Shown here one piece after another: positions 1 to 6,379 of a DNA stretch of 8,000 bases (position 1 is its first letter; each line of letters begins with the position of its first letter). The notes under the pieces were generated by a model. The model was given only the letters and a program-made list of their open reading frames with translations. It ran no database searches and was not told the origin of the DNA. Made by a program: the position numbers and the translations under genes. Location: positions 1,319,566-1,327,565 of the forward strand of contig CP070839.1 of NCBI GenBank assembly GCA_020341875.1, in the 5' to 3' direction. This DNA comes from Candidatus Zixiibacteriota bacterium. Lineage in GTDB: Bacteria; Zixibacteria; MSB-5A5; SM1-73.

Positions 1-16
1 GGAGCTGGCATCATGA
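1..16 (+). CDS. Possible 3' end of an upstream gene (partial, ends in ATGA overlap)
   Basis: In the frame of bases 2-4 the codons read Glu-Leu-Ala-Ser and then TGA at 14-16. This stop overlaps the ATG of kdsD (13-15) as ATGA, the usual geometry of translationally coupled genes. Only four codons are visible, so the product cannot be identified. In related Gram-negative genomes kdsA (Kdo-8-phosphate synthase) is a common partner of kdsD, but nothing here tests that. The other two forward frames are also open at the window edge, so this is a weak call resting on the overlap alone. Confidence 0.25.
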
Positions 17-972
17 TAAGGAAAAAGGCTAAAGAGGTGATTCGCAAAGAGGCAAAAGCCGTTGCTCACCTGGAGAAAAAGATTGACGAAAGCTTCGTCA
101 AGGCGGTGGAGTTGATCTTAAAGTGCAAGGGTCGGGTTATAGTCACCGGAATAGGAAAATCGGGGATAATCGGCAAAAAAATAGCCGCCACCTTAACCTC
201 CACCGGCACCGCATCCTTCTTTCTGCATCCCACCGAAGGAATACATGGCGACCTGGGAATGGTGCAGAAAAACGACGTGGTGATCGCCATCTCCAAGAGT
301 GGGGGAACCGACGAGGTATATCAACTGATCCCGCTTTTCAAAAGGCTGGGAGTTCCCATAATTACCTTCACCGGAAACCCCGACTCTCCGGTGGCGGAGA
401 AGAGCGACCTCGTGATTGACGTCTCGGTGGATCAGGAGGCATGCCCGCATAACCTCATCCCTACCTCCAGCACCACCGCTGCACTGGTGATGGGCGATGC
501 CTTAGCCGTGGCGCTTTTGGAGGAGAGGCGTTTTTCCTCAGAGGATTTCGCTCTGCTTCATCCGGGCGGTCATCTGGGCAGAAAGCTGCTTCTCAAGGTC
601 TCGGACATAATGCACACCGGCGACCAGATTCCGGTGGTCTCGGAGGAGACCGACATGAAGCAGGTGATACTGGAGATGACCTCCAAGAGATTCGGCACCA
701 CGGCTGTGGTGAACCAAAAGGGCGAGCTCGTGGGAATCTTCACCGATGGGGATTTGAGGAGGTTGGTGGAAAGAACGGACGAGATCTTTTCCCTTAAGGC
801 CAAGCAAGTGATGAGCGAAAACCCGAAAACCATCGATGGAGAGGAGCTGGCCGCAAAAGCGCTAAACCTGATGGAGTCATACGCCATAACCTCCCTGATC
901 ATCACCAACGGAAAAAGAGAACCAGTTGGGATAGTGCATCTTCACGACATCCTCAAGGCGGGAGTAGTGTAG
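13..972 (+). CDS. kdsD: D-arabinose 5-phosphate isomerase (KdsD/KpsF family), SIS plus two CBS domains
   Basis: Cytoplasmic isomerase interconverting D-ribulose 5-phosphate and D-arabinose 5-phosphate, the entry to Kdo synthesis for lipopolysaccharide. The 319-aa protein is close to E. coli KdsD (328 aa) and aligns along its whole length from memory. The SIS sugar-phosphate domain covers about residues 25-170, with GIGKSG (46-51), the HPTEGIHGDLG loop (72-82), SKSG (94-97), PTSSTTA (150-156) and GDALAVALL (161-169). HPGGHLGR (183-190) carries the conserved histidine region before the CBS pair. CBS1 is about 197-253 (DIMHTGDQIPVV, IFTDGDLRR) and CBS2 about 265-319, ending HDILKAGVV as in the family. 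The ATG at 13 is chosen because the N-terminus fits the family and GGAG lies at 1-4, eight bases upstream. Likely the last gene of an operon entering from the left. KpsF or GutQ paralogues share this architecture. With no capsule genes visible, KdsD is the best reading. Confidence 0.95.
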   Translation: MIRKKAKEVIRKEAKAVAHLEKKIDESFVKAVELILKCKGRVIVTGIGKSGIIGKKIAATLTSTGTASFFLHPTEGIHGDLGMVQKNDVVIAISKSGGTDEVYQLIPLFKRLGVPIITFTGNPDSPVAEKSDLVIDVSVDQEACPHNLIPTSSTTAALVMGDALAVALLEERRFSSEDFALLHPGGHLGRKLLLKVSDIMHTGDQIPVVSEETDMKQVILEMTSKRFGTTAVVNQKGELVGIFTDGDLRRLVERTDEIFSLKAKQVMSENPKTIDGEELAAKALNLMESYAITSLIITNGKREPVGIVHLHDILKAGVV

Positions 973-1066
973 GAGCGACCAATAGTGGCCGCACGCTTAT
1001 GGTTTTCAACATCTTCATCTTACCCGCCTGACCTCTGTTCTTCTCTGTAAGGGAGCAAGAGCGGTT

Positions 1067-1086
1067 CCCTCCCTGATAAGGGAGGG
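1067..1086. repeat. Perfect 8-bp hairpin, possible terminator after kdsD
   Basis: CCCTCCCT (1067-1074), loop GATA, AGGGAGGG (1079-1086) form a perfect 8-bp stem about 95 bases after the kdsD stop. TTATTAT follows, a poor T-tract, so it could act as a weak terminator on the + strand or simply be a dispersed palindrome. A GGGA at 1051-1054 could pair alternatively with the TCCC of the left arm. The sequence type resembles the hairpin at 2381-2401. Confidence 0.55.
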
Positions 1087-1104
1087 TTATTATCGGTCAA
1101 TCCA

Positions 1105-1117
1105 GGTCCGACGGACC
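1105..1117. repeat. Short palindrome, 5-bp stem
   Basis: GGTCC (1105-1109), spacer GAC, GGACC (1113-1117). It is small and could be chance, but it sits in the same gap as the stronger 1067-1086 hairpin. No regulator-binding assignment is possible. Confidence 0.3.
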
Positions 1118-1259
1118 GTTATTCACTCGCCCACCGTTCGCGCATAGACTGATAATTCGATCATATGGTGCGATGTGGTACTGTCAACATAGTTATTTGA
1201 TGACCGTCAGGGTGCGCAGAAGTGAATCAGAAGTGGCAGACCAAGAACAACATGTCAGA

Positions 1260-2168
1260 ATGCCGAATTGGGGGATAAGAAAGAGAGTCAAAAACTGGCT
1301 TCTCTTCCGGCTCATCACCACCCTCATTTCTTTTCTCAATTTCCTACCTCGAAGCACAGCCATCTCCTTGGGGGGCTTTTTGGGACGGCTGGCATATCTC
1401 ATGATCGGGGATGCTAGAAGGAGAACTATAGCCAACCTTAGCTGGGCTTTTGGCAAGAAGTTTGACAGAAGAGAACTGCGCAGGCTGGGGTCTCAGGTTT
1501 TTGCGAATGTAGGCAAGAACGTGGCGGATGCGGTCCGCCTGGGAAAGATGAGCTGGGAGGATCTGGAGAAGATAACCGAGATCGAAGGGCTGGAGCATTT
1601 GGATGAAGCTTATCAATTGGGCAAAGGGGTCATTGGCCTCACCGGGCACATAGGCAATTTCGAGCTTATAGCGGCTTATTTTTCACTGAGAGGTTACCGG
1701 ATGTCCGTGGTGGGGCGAGAGCTTTACGATCCAAGGCTGGATCGACTGTTGGTGCGAAACAGGGAGAGCGTCGGCCTGGAAAACATCCCCACTTCCGGCG
1801 GGGTCAAACCGATTATGCGAGCCCTGAAGGCCGGCAGATTTTTGGGAGTCCTGGCTGATCAGGATTCATCACGAGTGAGAGGGGTTTTTGTGAACTTCTT
1901 TGGCAGACCGGCGCGGACTCCGGCCGGTCCAGGTCTTCTGTCCTACAAGACCGGTTCCCCGATTATCCCCATGGCAATTCTGAGAAAAGGCAAAAATAGA
2001 TACAGGATCGTGGTCAAACCCCAGGTGGAGCTCGGCTTTTCCGGCGACAGAGAGAAGGACCTCATTAACGTTACCCAAGAGTACACCAGGGTGTTAGAGA
2101 CCATTATCAGAGAACACCCCGCTCAATGGCTGTGGATGCACGACAGATGGAGAAGCAAACCTGAGTGA
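1260..2168 (+). CDS. Lipid A biosynthesis late acyltransferase, LpxL/HtrB family
   Basis: Inner-membrane-associated acyltransferase expected to add a secondary acyl chain to (Kdo)2-lipid IVA or a related lipid. From the ATG at 1260 the protein is 302 aa, the usual family length. An N-terminal hydrophobic anchor (about residues 13-31) precedes the acyltransferase domain. The HX4E catalytic motif is HIGNFE, with His130 and Glu135. LADQD is at 199-202 onward, FFGRPARTPAG at about 213-223, and the C-terminal HPAQWLWMHDRWR block matches the family's P-x-Q-W/Y-x-W-x-H-x-R-W/F signature. In-frame ATGs at 1173 and 1200 would add 29 or 20 polar residues outside family similarity. None of the three starts has a clear Shine-Dalgarno, so the start is a judgement from length. 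Which family member (LpxL, LpxM or LpxP-like) and which acyl chain is used cannot be read from sequence. Linked functionally to kdsD, since these enzymes typically act after Kdo addition. Confidence 0.9.
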   Translation: MPNWGIRKRVKNWLLFRLITTLISFLNFLPRSTAISLGGFLGRLAYLMIGDARRRTIANLSWAFGKKFDRRELRRLGSQVFANVGKNVADAVRLGKMSWEDLEKITEIEGLEHLDEAYQLGKGVIGLTGHIGNFELIAAYFSLRGYRMSVVGRELYDPRLDRLLVRNRESVGLENIPTSGGVKPIMRALKAGRFLGVLADQDSSRVRGVFVNFFGRPARTPAGPGLLSYKTGSPIIPMAILRKGKNRYRIVVKPQVELGFSGDREKDLINVTQEYTRVLETIIREHPAQWLWMHDRWRSKPE

Positions 2169-2180
2169 CATTTCCTGTTC

Positions 2181-2240
2181 GTCACGGACGCCTCGTCTGT
2201 GACGCAGACATCATTGGTGACGGACGAGGGCGTCCGTCAC
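2181..2240. repeat. REP-like pair: two related palindromes in inverted orientation
   Basis: The right unit is GTGACGGACG (2217-2226), spacer AGGG, CGTCCGTCAC (2231-2240), a perfect 10-bp stem. The left unit (2181-2203) begins GTCACGGACG and ends CTGTGAC. It is an imperfect palindrome, and its reverse complement matches the right unit apart from a few substitutions and one base of length. The pair is separated by 13 bases, so the segment can fold as two neighbouring hairpins or one long one, the arrangement of BIME/REP-doublets. No RAYT-type transposase is present in the window. Confidence 0.7.
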
Positions 2241-2299
2241 CAGCACCGGGGTAGTCCTTCCGATTCATCCTGATCCCGCCTTTGGTCTTCGACCCTGCA

Positions 2300-2325
2300 C
2301 TTCGTCCTGAGACTCAGTGTCGAAG
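2300..2325. repeat. Nested palindrome of the intergenic dispersed type
   Basis: An outer CTTCG (2300-2304) pairs with CGAAG (2321-2325), and an inner CTGAG (2307-2311) pairs with CTCAG (2313-2317) around a single A. The words resemble the CTTCGACA/CTCAGGA-type palindromes commonly seen between genes of many bacteria. That resemblance is from memory and the copy number here is unknown. Confidence 0.5.
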
Positions 2326-2380
2326 GAAGGGCTCAGACCCGAAGGGCGGGAGAACGGACAACCCGACCTGCCACTCTGTT

Positions 2381-2401
2381 CCTCTCCCTTTATGGGAGAG
2401 G
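2381..2401. repeat. Perfect 8-bp hairpin, dispersed-repeat type
   Basis: CCTCTCCC (2381-2388), loop TTTAT, GGGAGAGG (2394-2401). A purine-rich segment with GGAGAGGGTGGAG follows (2405-2417), and a pyrimidine-rich partner with CTCTCACCCCTCC lies at 2435-2447, so a longer imperfect foldback to about 2458 is possible. The same style of hairpin occurs at 1067-1086, suggesting a repeat family in this genome. Confidence 0.6.
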
Positions 2402-2471
2402 TCAGGAGAGGGTGGAGAAAGAAATTTGGCATGCTCTCACCCCTCCCTTACTGTAGGGCACAAAATCCGAG

Positions 2472-4337
2472 TTACCCCCCTTTCAACAACTTAATGGCAT
2501 CCTCATTCTCAGGATTCAACTCCAGGACCCTTCTCCATGCCTCCCTCGCCTTTTCCACCAATCCCTTTTCGTGATAAGCATGTCCCAGCATAAGGTGGGT
2601 GAACTCGAACCGCGGGTTTATATCGATGCTCTTCAGATAGTACTCGATGGCCCGATCCCGATCCTCTCTTCGGTGATGGATCACGGCTAAACCCAGATAA
2701 CACCTGTCATGGAAGGAAGTATCAGAAACGAGCGCGATGTTATATTCGTTCATGGCCGAATCTATCAGACCCCGATTGAAGTATAGGTCGGCCAGGCTTG
2801 TTCGGCACAGGTTGAGATTGGGATCGTATCTGAGGCAGGTTCTCCATTCTTTCACGGTCAGATTAACCTGGCCCAATTCTTGGTAGGCCCCTCCAAGCAC
2901 GAAATGATCCAAGGCCCGCTGATCTCCCATCAGATTTTCAAGTCGGGTGTTCGACGCCGGCAGAAGTACGGCCAGAACCAGGAGGAAGATCAATAGGTGA
3001 AGAATTTGTCTCTTCTTGATCTTTTGATAGAGCCACCAGACTGAGAATGAGGCAAACATGATCAGAATCGGGATGACCGGCATTCGAAACCGAGAGCAAA
3101 CGAAAAACATGATCACGGAGGCTGAATATGATAGGACGAAAAGGTACAGGAGGAGATATTCCCTGATCCGTCTCAGGCAGATCAAAAGGCCCAATATCGA
3201 AAGCGGGCCAACCAACCCGAAGGGAACATAGATGACGGACTTTCCCAAGATAGAATCAAGAAGGGCGGAGAAATCTCTGTTTAAGTATGCATTTTGAGCA
3301 TTCGGTATTTCGTACCCTTTCCAGAAATAGAGTGTTTTTCTTCCCATCAACTCAAGCCAGGCTAGAGGCTGGGATAGTATGGATTGAATCCCTTTCCCAT
3401 ACCAGAAACCCGATATCTGGGAGGGCTTGAGCTTTGTCTGCCTTTCCTCTTCCGCCAACCTTATTGCATCTTCAACCCCGCCCTCCAGACTTCGGTGCAT
3501 CTGGGGCGCCATGGTTGACCAACCGGTAGCTTCAGGATTGTTGCCCAGGTAGAAGTTGTACCCTCCCTGCCAGGCTATGAAAACGAAATCTCTGCTCACT
3601 GAGTAATTCCGCACGGTAACCGGGGCTATAACTAACAGGGCCGCAGCACTTAGGATGATCCAGCGCGCGAGGATAGTTTTCGGCAAAAGCCGGTTTTTGA
3701 ATTGAAAGAACATCCACATCAGGGTGAAAGGGACGAAGACCAGGATGTTAGGGCGGGCAATAGCAGAAAGTCCCAAGACTATGCCGCAGAGGAACCAGTT
3801 TACCGGTCTCGGTCTCTTGCCTGCACGCAGAAGTAAGCCTATTAGCACCAAATCAAGAAAAACAGCAAGGGAAGTGATCAGAAGATGAGCATCGTAGAGA
3901 ATCAGCATGGCATAGAGGCAGGCGACAACTCCTGAAAGGACCGCGACGGTTCGATTGAAAAGACTCTTGGCTATCAGGAATATCAGAACGCAACTCAGGG
4001 AGCCCATGAGAATCTGAAGGAGCCGAGGGAGAAAGAGACTGTGTCCAAGAATCTTATAGGTCAGCGCGAGAAGATACGCGTAAAGGGGGGCGCGGAAAAA
4101 CGGTTCAGTGTCCCACCAGTGGCCGGAGGCAATCTGTCGGGCCCAGGTATCATGGTAAAGCTCATCCAGTCTTAGAGCGTAGAAGAAGGGCAGCGAGGAT
4201 TCTATCTGGAGCAGGTAAATGAGCCTCAGCAGGAAAGCCAGACAGAAGATGCCGGCGGGAACAAGGAACTTCCGCCACTCGCGGAGGCCGGAGTCCGTCC
4301 TGTCTTGAACCCTGTCTGATCCCTCAAAGCTCTTCAT
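2472..4337 (-). CDS. GT39-like (ArnT/PMT-type) membrane glycosyltransferase with C-terminal TPR domain
   Basis: Predicted GT-C-fold polytopic enzyme that moves a sugar from a polyprenyl-phosphate donor to an unknown acceptor on the outer face of the inner membrane. The 621-aa protein has a cytoplasmic N-terminus, TM1 at about 24-43, then the first outer loop with Asp58-Glu59 and Asp63, the position of the catalytic acidic residues in PMT/ArnT enzymes. Roughly ten further hydrophobic segments run to about residue 460. GGYNFYLGNNPEATGW (258-273) and the SRFRMPVIPILI helix (415-426) are features of this bacterial family. Residues about 475-611 form four TPR-like units, the last two ending INPR and LNPE. 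The ATG at 4337 is preferred: GGGA lies five bases upstream, whereas the longer in-frame start at 4382 is a TTG without a ribosome site. The acceptor may be lipid A, O-antigen, another glycan or protein. LPS genes nearby favour an envelope target, by inference. Transcribed in the same direction as the DUF885 gene but 222 bp after it. Confidence 0.85.
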   Translation of the reverse strand: MKSFEGSDRVQDRTDSGLREWRKFLVPAGIFCLAFLLRLIYLLQIESSLPFFYALRLDELYHDTWARQIASGHWWDTEPFFRAPLYAYLLALTYKILGHSLFLPRLLQILMGSLSCVLIFLIAKSLFNRTVAVLSGVVACLYAMLILYDAHLLITSLAVFLDLVLIGLLLRAGKRPRPVNWFLCGIVLGLSAIARPNILVFVPFTLMWMFFQFKNRLLPKTILARWIILSAAALLVIAPVTVRNYSVSRDFVFIAWQGGYNFYLGNNPEATGWSTMAPQMHRSLEGGVEDAIRLAEEERQTKLKPSQISGFWYGKGIQSILSQPLAWLELMGRKTLYFWKGYEIPNAQNAYLNRDFSALLDSILGKSVIYVPFGLVGPLSILGLLICLRRIREYLLLYLFVLSYSASVIMFFVCSRFRMPVIPILIMFASFSVWWLYQKIKKRQILHLLIFLLVLAVLLPASNTRLENLMGDQRALDHFVLGGAYQELGQVNLTVKEWRTCLRYDPNLNLCRTSLADLYFNRGLIDSAMNEYNIALVSDTSFHDRCYLGLAVIHHRREDRDRAIEYYLKSIDINPRFEFTHLMLGHAYHEKGLVEKAREAWRRVLELNPENEDAIKLLKGG

Positions 4338-4415
4338 GATGGTCCCTTTGTGGAAACTAAAATCGGGTTCCCGCCGAGGCAAGGAGAATTCTGGTGACTC
4401 ACTCCTTTGTGTCTC

Positions 4416-4438
4416 CCGTTGGCGTTCCTCACCAACGG
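4416..4438. repeat. Perfect 7-bp hairpin
   Basis: CCGTTGG (4416-4422), nine-base loop, CCAACGG (4432-4438). It lies about 80 bases upstream of the glycosyltransferase start codon and could be transcribed in its leader. No T-tract follows on the - strand, so it is more like a dispersed palindrome than a terminator. Confidence 0.5.
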
Positions 4439-4526
4439 AAAACGAAGGCGGATCAGCGCCTCCAGTTGCGGAGAACCAACCTGGCGACCGCGGGCCGATG
4501 GGGCGAGCCTTCAGGTCCGCCGAACT

Positions 4527-4554
4527 GCGGGTGGAGTTGAAGCTCCGCTCCCGC
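4527..4554 (-). repeat. Imperfect hairpin immediately after the DUF885 stop codon
   Basis: Read on the + strand: GCGGG (4527-4531) and GGAG (4533-4536) pair with CTCC (4543-4546) and CCCGC (4550-4554), with a small asymmetric internal bulge and a six-base loop. It starts five bases after the DUF885 stop on the - strand, a position fitting a transcript 3'-end stabiliser. There is no T-tract, so an intrinsic terminator is not supported. Confidence 0.45.
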
Positions 4555-4559
4555 GCTTT

Positions 4560-6314
4560 CTACTCGCTCCCCAGAATGATCTCTCTCAAGAACCTTACCG
4601 GCGGTGATCCGTAACTTAGGAGCTTATGGTTAAACTCCTTTTGAGAGAAGTCCTCTCCCACCTTCTCACGGTAAGCCCTCTCCAAATCCATTATCTCCTG
4701 GAAACCCACGAAATATGTGGAGAGCTGGGTGGAAGTTAGGCTGGCACGGACCCACTTGCCCTCTGCCTCGGATCTCTCCTGAAACCCCTCATCTATCATA
4801 AGCTCCAGGGCCTCTTCTTCGGTCATTCCTCCAGCATGGATCTTGGTATCCAGGATGGCGTTTATCACGGCCCTGACATACATCTTGAGTTGGGTCAGCT
4901 CCATGCGGGGATCGTAATCCATGTACCCGGCGTGAACCATCATTCTCTCGGCGTAAACGGCCCACCCCTCGATGAACACACCACTGCCGAAGATGGATCT
5001 GAGCAGGGAGGGAAACTGGTTGTCATAATAGCCTTGAACGTAGTGTCCGGGCATGGCCTCATGGATGGAGAGGTCTATGAGCATGTAGTTGTTATATTCA
5101 CGTAAGAAGGACTCCTGCTGCTCCTCGGTCCAATGGTCCGGTACAGGCGAGACCCGATAGAAGGACTTTTGATCTTTGTCCAGAGGCCCAGGCGAGTCTA
5201 ACCCAGCCACCGCTACGCCGCGGGAGAACTCAGGCGTCCAGTCCACCTCCAGTTGATTTATCCCGGCAAGATCAATCAGATCTTTTTGCCTGACGAATTC
5301 CTGCAATTCCCTCAAATCTTGTCGGCAAACGGCCAGGAGTTCATCCTTCTTGGGATGATCCTTGGCGATTTCGCCCAAGACCTCCTTTATCACCACGGTC
5401 TCCAATTCCCTACCCGTTTCTTTAAGCTGACGACCGGGAAACATCTTTTCATGCAAGGGCTGGGCCAGCTCAAACATGCGTTTCCGCACTGACGCCAATT
5501 CCGCTTCCGCCCTTTTCACGATCTCGTCCGAGGAGAGATCAGATTGCAGGGTCAGCTTCAGCTTCTTCTCGAAGAGTTTCTTTCCCAGCCTGAACTCTCC
5601 ATTCGATCGGGGCAGAAGGTCTTCCTCCAAGAACGTCTGGTAATCCTCTAACGTTGCGATACCGGTCTTCATGGGATGATCCAGGGTGTCCTTCCATCCG
5701 GGTAGCCTTTCCAGCACTTTGGCTAAATCGTTCTTGATTAAGTTGATGTTTCCCCGGTTTTGCCTTATGGCGGTTCTGGTCTGAACCTCCGGCGGATTCT
5801 TGAGATTGCTCTTGGCTTGCCGCACCAACGCGGGCAGGCGCTTCAGCCGGTAGATGGCGGCTGTCAGCCTGTTTCTCAGAGGTGCATATTCACGGGTAAT
5901 CAGCGAGTTAATCGACGCCCCGATCAGACGAGTGTACATCACCGGGCTTTTCTCAAAGGGCCTTAACTCCTCGTAGCGCAAGAGCTGTGCGTTGATCTCA
6001 TTCTCCAGAATCTTGAAATCAACTTTGTTGGTCGGGTTGAGCCCGAGGGTGTCGATGGATTTGATATTCTCCGCAAAGAGCCGCAGCCGCAGAATTTCCG
6101 CCTGAACAGCCTCGGAGGAGTAGTCGTCGATCAGATGGTCGTACCTGTGATCTCCGATGTAGGTTGCCCACACTGGGTGGGCCTCATAAAAGCCGTCTAG
6201 AAATCCGTCTACCAGCTGTTGGAACTTCTGATCCGCCATGTCTTTCCTCTCACAGTTGAAAAATGGCAAGGAAACCAGACAACAAAGAACCAGGATCAGC
6301 ATGCATCTCTTCAT
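4560..6314 (-). CDS. DUF885 family protein, putative exported zinc metallopeptidase (possible lipoprotein)
   Basis: 584 aa, the typical DUF885 length. A positively charged start and hydrophobic stretch (about 4-19) form a signal sequence. Cys21 in LPFFNC could be a lipoprotein anchor, but Phe at -3 and Asn at -1 make the lipobox poor. The family signature is clear: HEAMPGHY (418-425), giving an HExxxGH zinc motif with His418, Glu419 and His424, followed by EGWAVYAE (449-456), which supplies a further acidic ligand. The middle (about 100-350) is mostly helical and charged, and the end SYGSPPVRFLREIILG is conserved in the family from memory. Substrate is unknown, and a role in hydrolysing peptides or modified amino acids outside the cytoplasm is inferred. 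The ATG at 6314 has an excellent ribosome site, GGAGGAGG, about eight bases upstream. It lies 65 bp downstream of the symporter gene on the same strand, so the two are probably co-transcribed. Confidence 0.88.
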   Translation of the reverse strand: MKRCMLILVLCCLVSLPFFNCERKDMADQKFQQLVDGFLDGFYEAHPVWATYIGDHRYDHLIDDYSSEAVQAEILRLRLFAENIKSIDTLGLNPTNKVDFKILENEINAQLLRYEELRPFEKSPVMYTRLIGASINSLITREYAPLRNRLTAAIYRLKRLPALVRQAKSNLKNPPEVQTRTAIRQNRGNINLIKNDLAKVLERLPGWKDTLDHPMKTGIATLEDYQTFLEEDLLPRSNGEFRLGKKLFEKKLKLTLQSDLSSDEIVKRAEAELASVRKRMFELAQPLHEKMFPGRQLKETGRELETVVIKEVLGEIAKDHPKKDELLAVCRQDLRELQEFVRQKDLIDLAGINQLEVDWTPEFSRGVAVAGLDSPGPLDKDQKSFYRVSPVPDHWTEEQQESFLREYNNYMLIDLSIHEAMPGHYVQGYYDNQFPSLLRSIFGSGVFIEGWAVYAERMMVHAGYMDYDPRMELTQLKMYVRAVINAILDTKIHAGGMTEEEALELMIDEGFQERSEAEGKWVRASLTSTQLSTYFVGFQEIMDLERAYREKVGEDFSQKEFNHKLLSYGSPPVRFLREIILGSE

Positions 6315-6322
6315 GTTCGTAA

Positions 6323-6332
6323 CCTCCTCCTC
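6323..6332 (-). promoter_or_regulatory. Strong Shine-Dalgarno for the DUF885 gene
   Basis: On the - strand this reads GAGGAGGAGG, with GGAGG ending eight bases before the ATG at 6314. It is the strongest ribosome site in the window. It fixes the start codon and suggests efficient independent initiation within the symporter-DUF885 transcript. Confidence 0.8.
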
Positions 6333-6379
6333 AGATTTCGATGAGAACGGCGTTCAGAAATCTCCACTAGTTTGCAGCA

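Larger units (their letters stand above)
973..1259. other. Non-coding gap between kdsD and the acyltransferase gene
   Basis: About 290 bp with no credible gene. It holds two hairpin-forming palindromes (1067-1086 and 1105-1117, listed separately). GATAAT at 1151-1156 resembles a -10 box, but no good -35 hexamer lies 16-18 bases upstream. The segment 1173-1259 is open in frame with the downstream acyltransferase but lacks family similarity and is treated as untranslated leader. Confidence 0.6.
2169..2471. other. Convergent intergenic region packed with palindromic repeats
   Basis: This 303-bp gap separates the + strand acyltransferase from the - strand glycosyltransferase. It contains at least three unrelated inverted-repeat types (2181-2240, 2300-2325, 2381-2401, listed separately). 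Open frames here (for example + strand 2282-2494) are low-complexity, run through the repeats, lack family similarity and are not called genes. None of the hairpins is followed by a proper T-tract on either strand, so none is a convincing intrinsic terminator. Confidence 0.7.
4338..4559. other. Intergenic spacer between DUF885 and glycosyltransferase genes
   Basis: A 222-bp gap between two same-direction (- strand) genes. It contains two palindromes (4416-4438 and 4527-4554). The spacing is long for a tight operon, so the glycosyltransferase may have its own promoter, although I could not pick out a credible -35/-10 pair. Open frames on the + strand through this segment are not supported by any family similarity. 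Confidence 0.5.

Noticed and set aside
13..972. KpsF capsule or GutQ sugar-alcohol paralogue instead of KdsD
   Set aside because: These share the same domains, but no capsule export or glucitol genes are visible and the sequence follows KdsD closely. The alternative cannot be fully excluded from one window.
1151..1156. GATAAT as a promoter -10 box for the acyltransferase gene
   Set aside because: It matches five of six bases of TATAAT, but no -35-like hexamer is found at the right distance, and such words are expected by chance in a gap of this size.
2217..2240. Intrinsic terminator for the acyltransferase gene
   Set aside because: The stem is strong but is followed by CAGCACC rather than a T-tract, and its companion at 2181-2203 also lacks one. 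A REP-like repeat explains it better.
2181..2465. CRISPR array
   Set aside because: The repeats are of different families, have no regular spacer length and no cas genes are near.
2282..2494. Two overlapping + strand open frames in the convergent gap
   Set aside because: They run through palindromic repeats, have low-complexity composition, extend into the opposite-strand glycosyltransferase gene and match no family I recognise.
4336..4614. 92-codon + strand open frame across the 222-bp spacer
   Set aside because: It overlaps the start of the glycosyltransferase gene and the end of the DUF885 gene on the other strand, and it is Arg/Ser/Gly-rich with no family similarity or convincing ribosome site.
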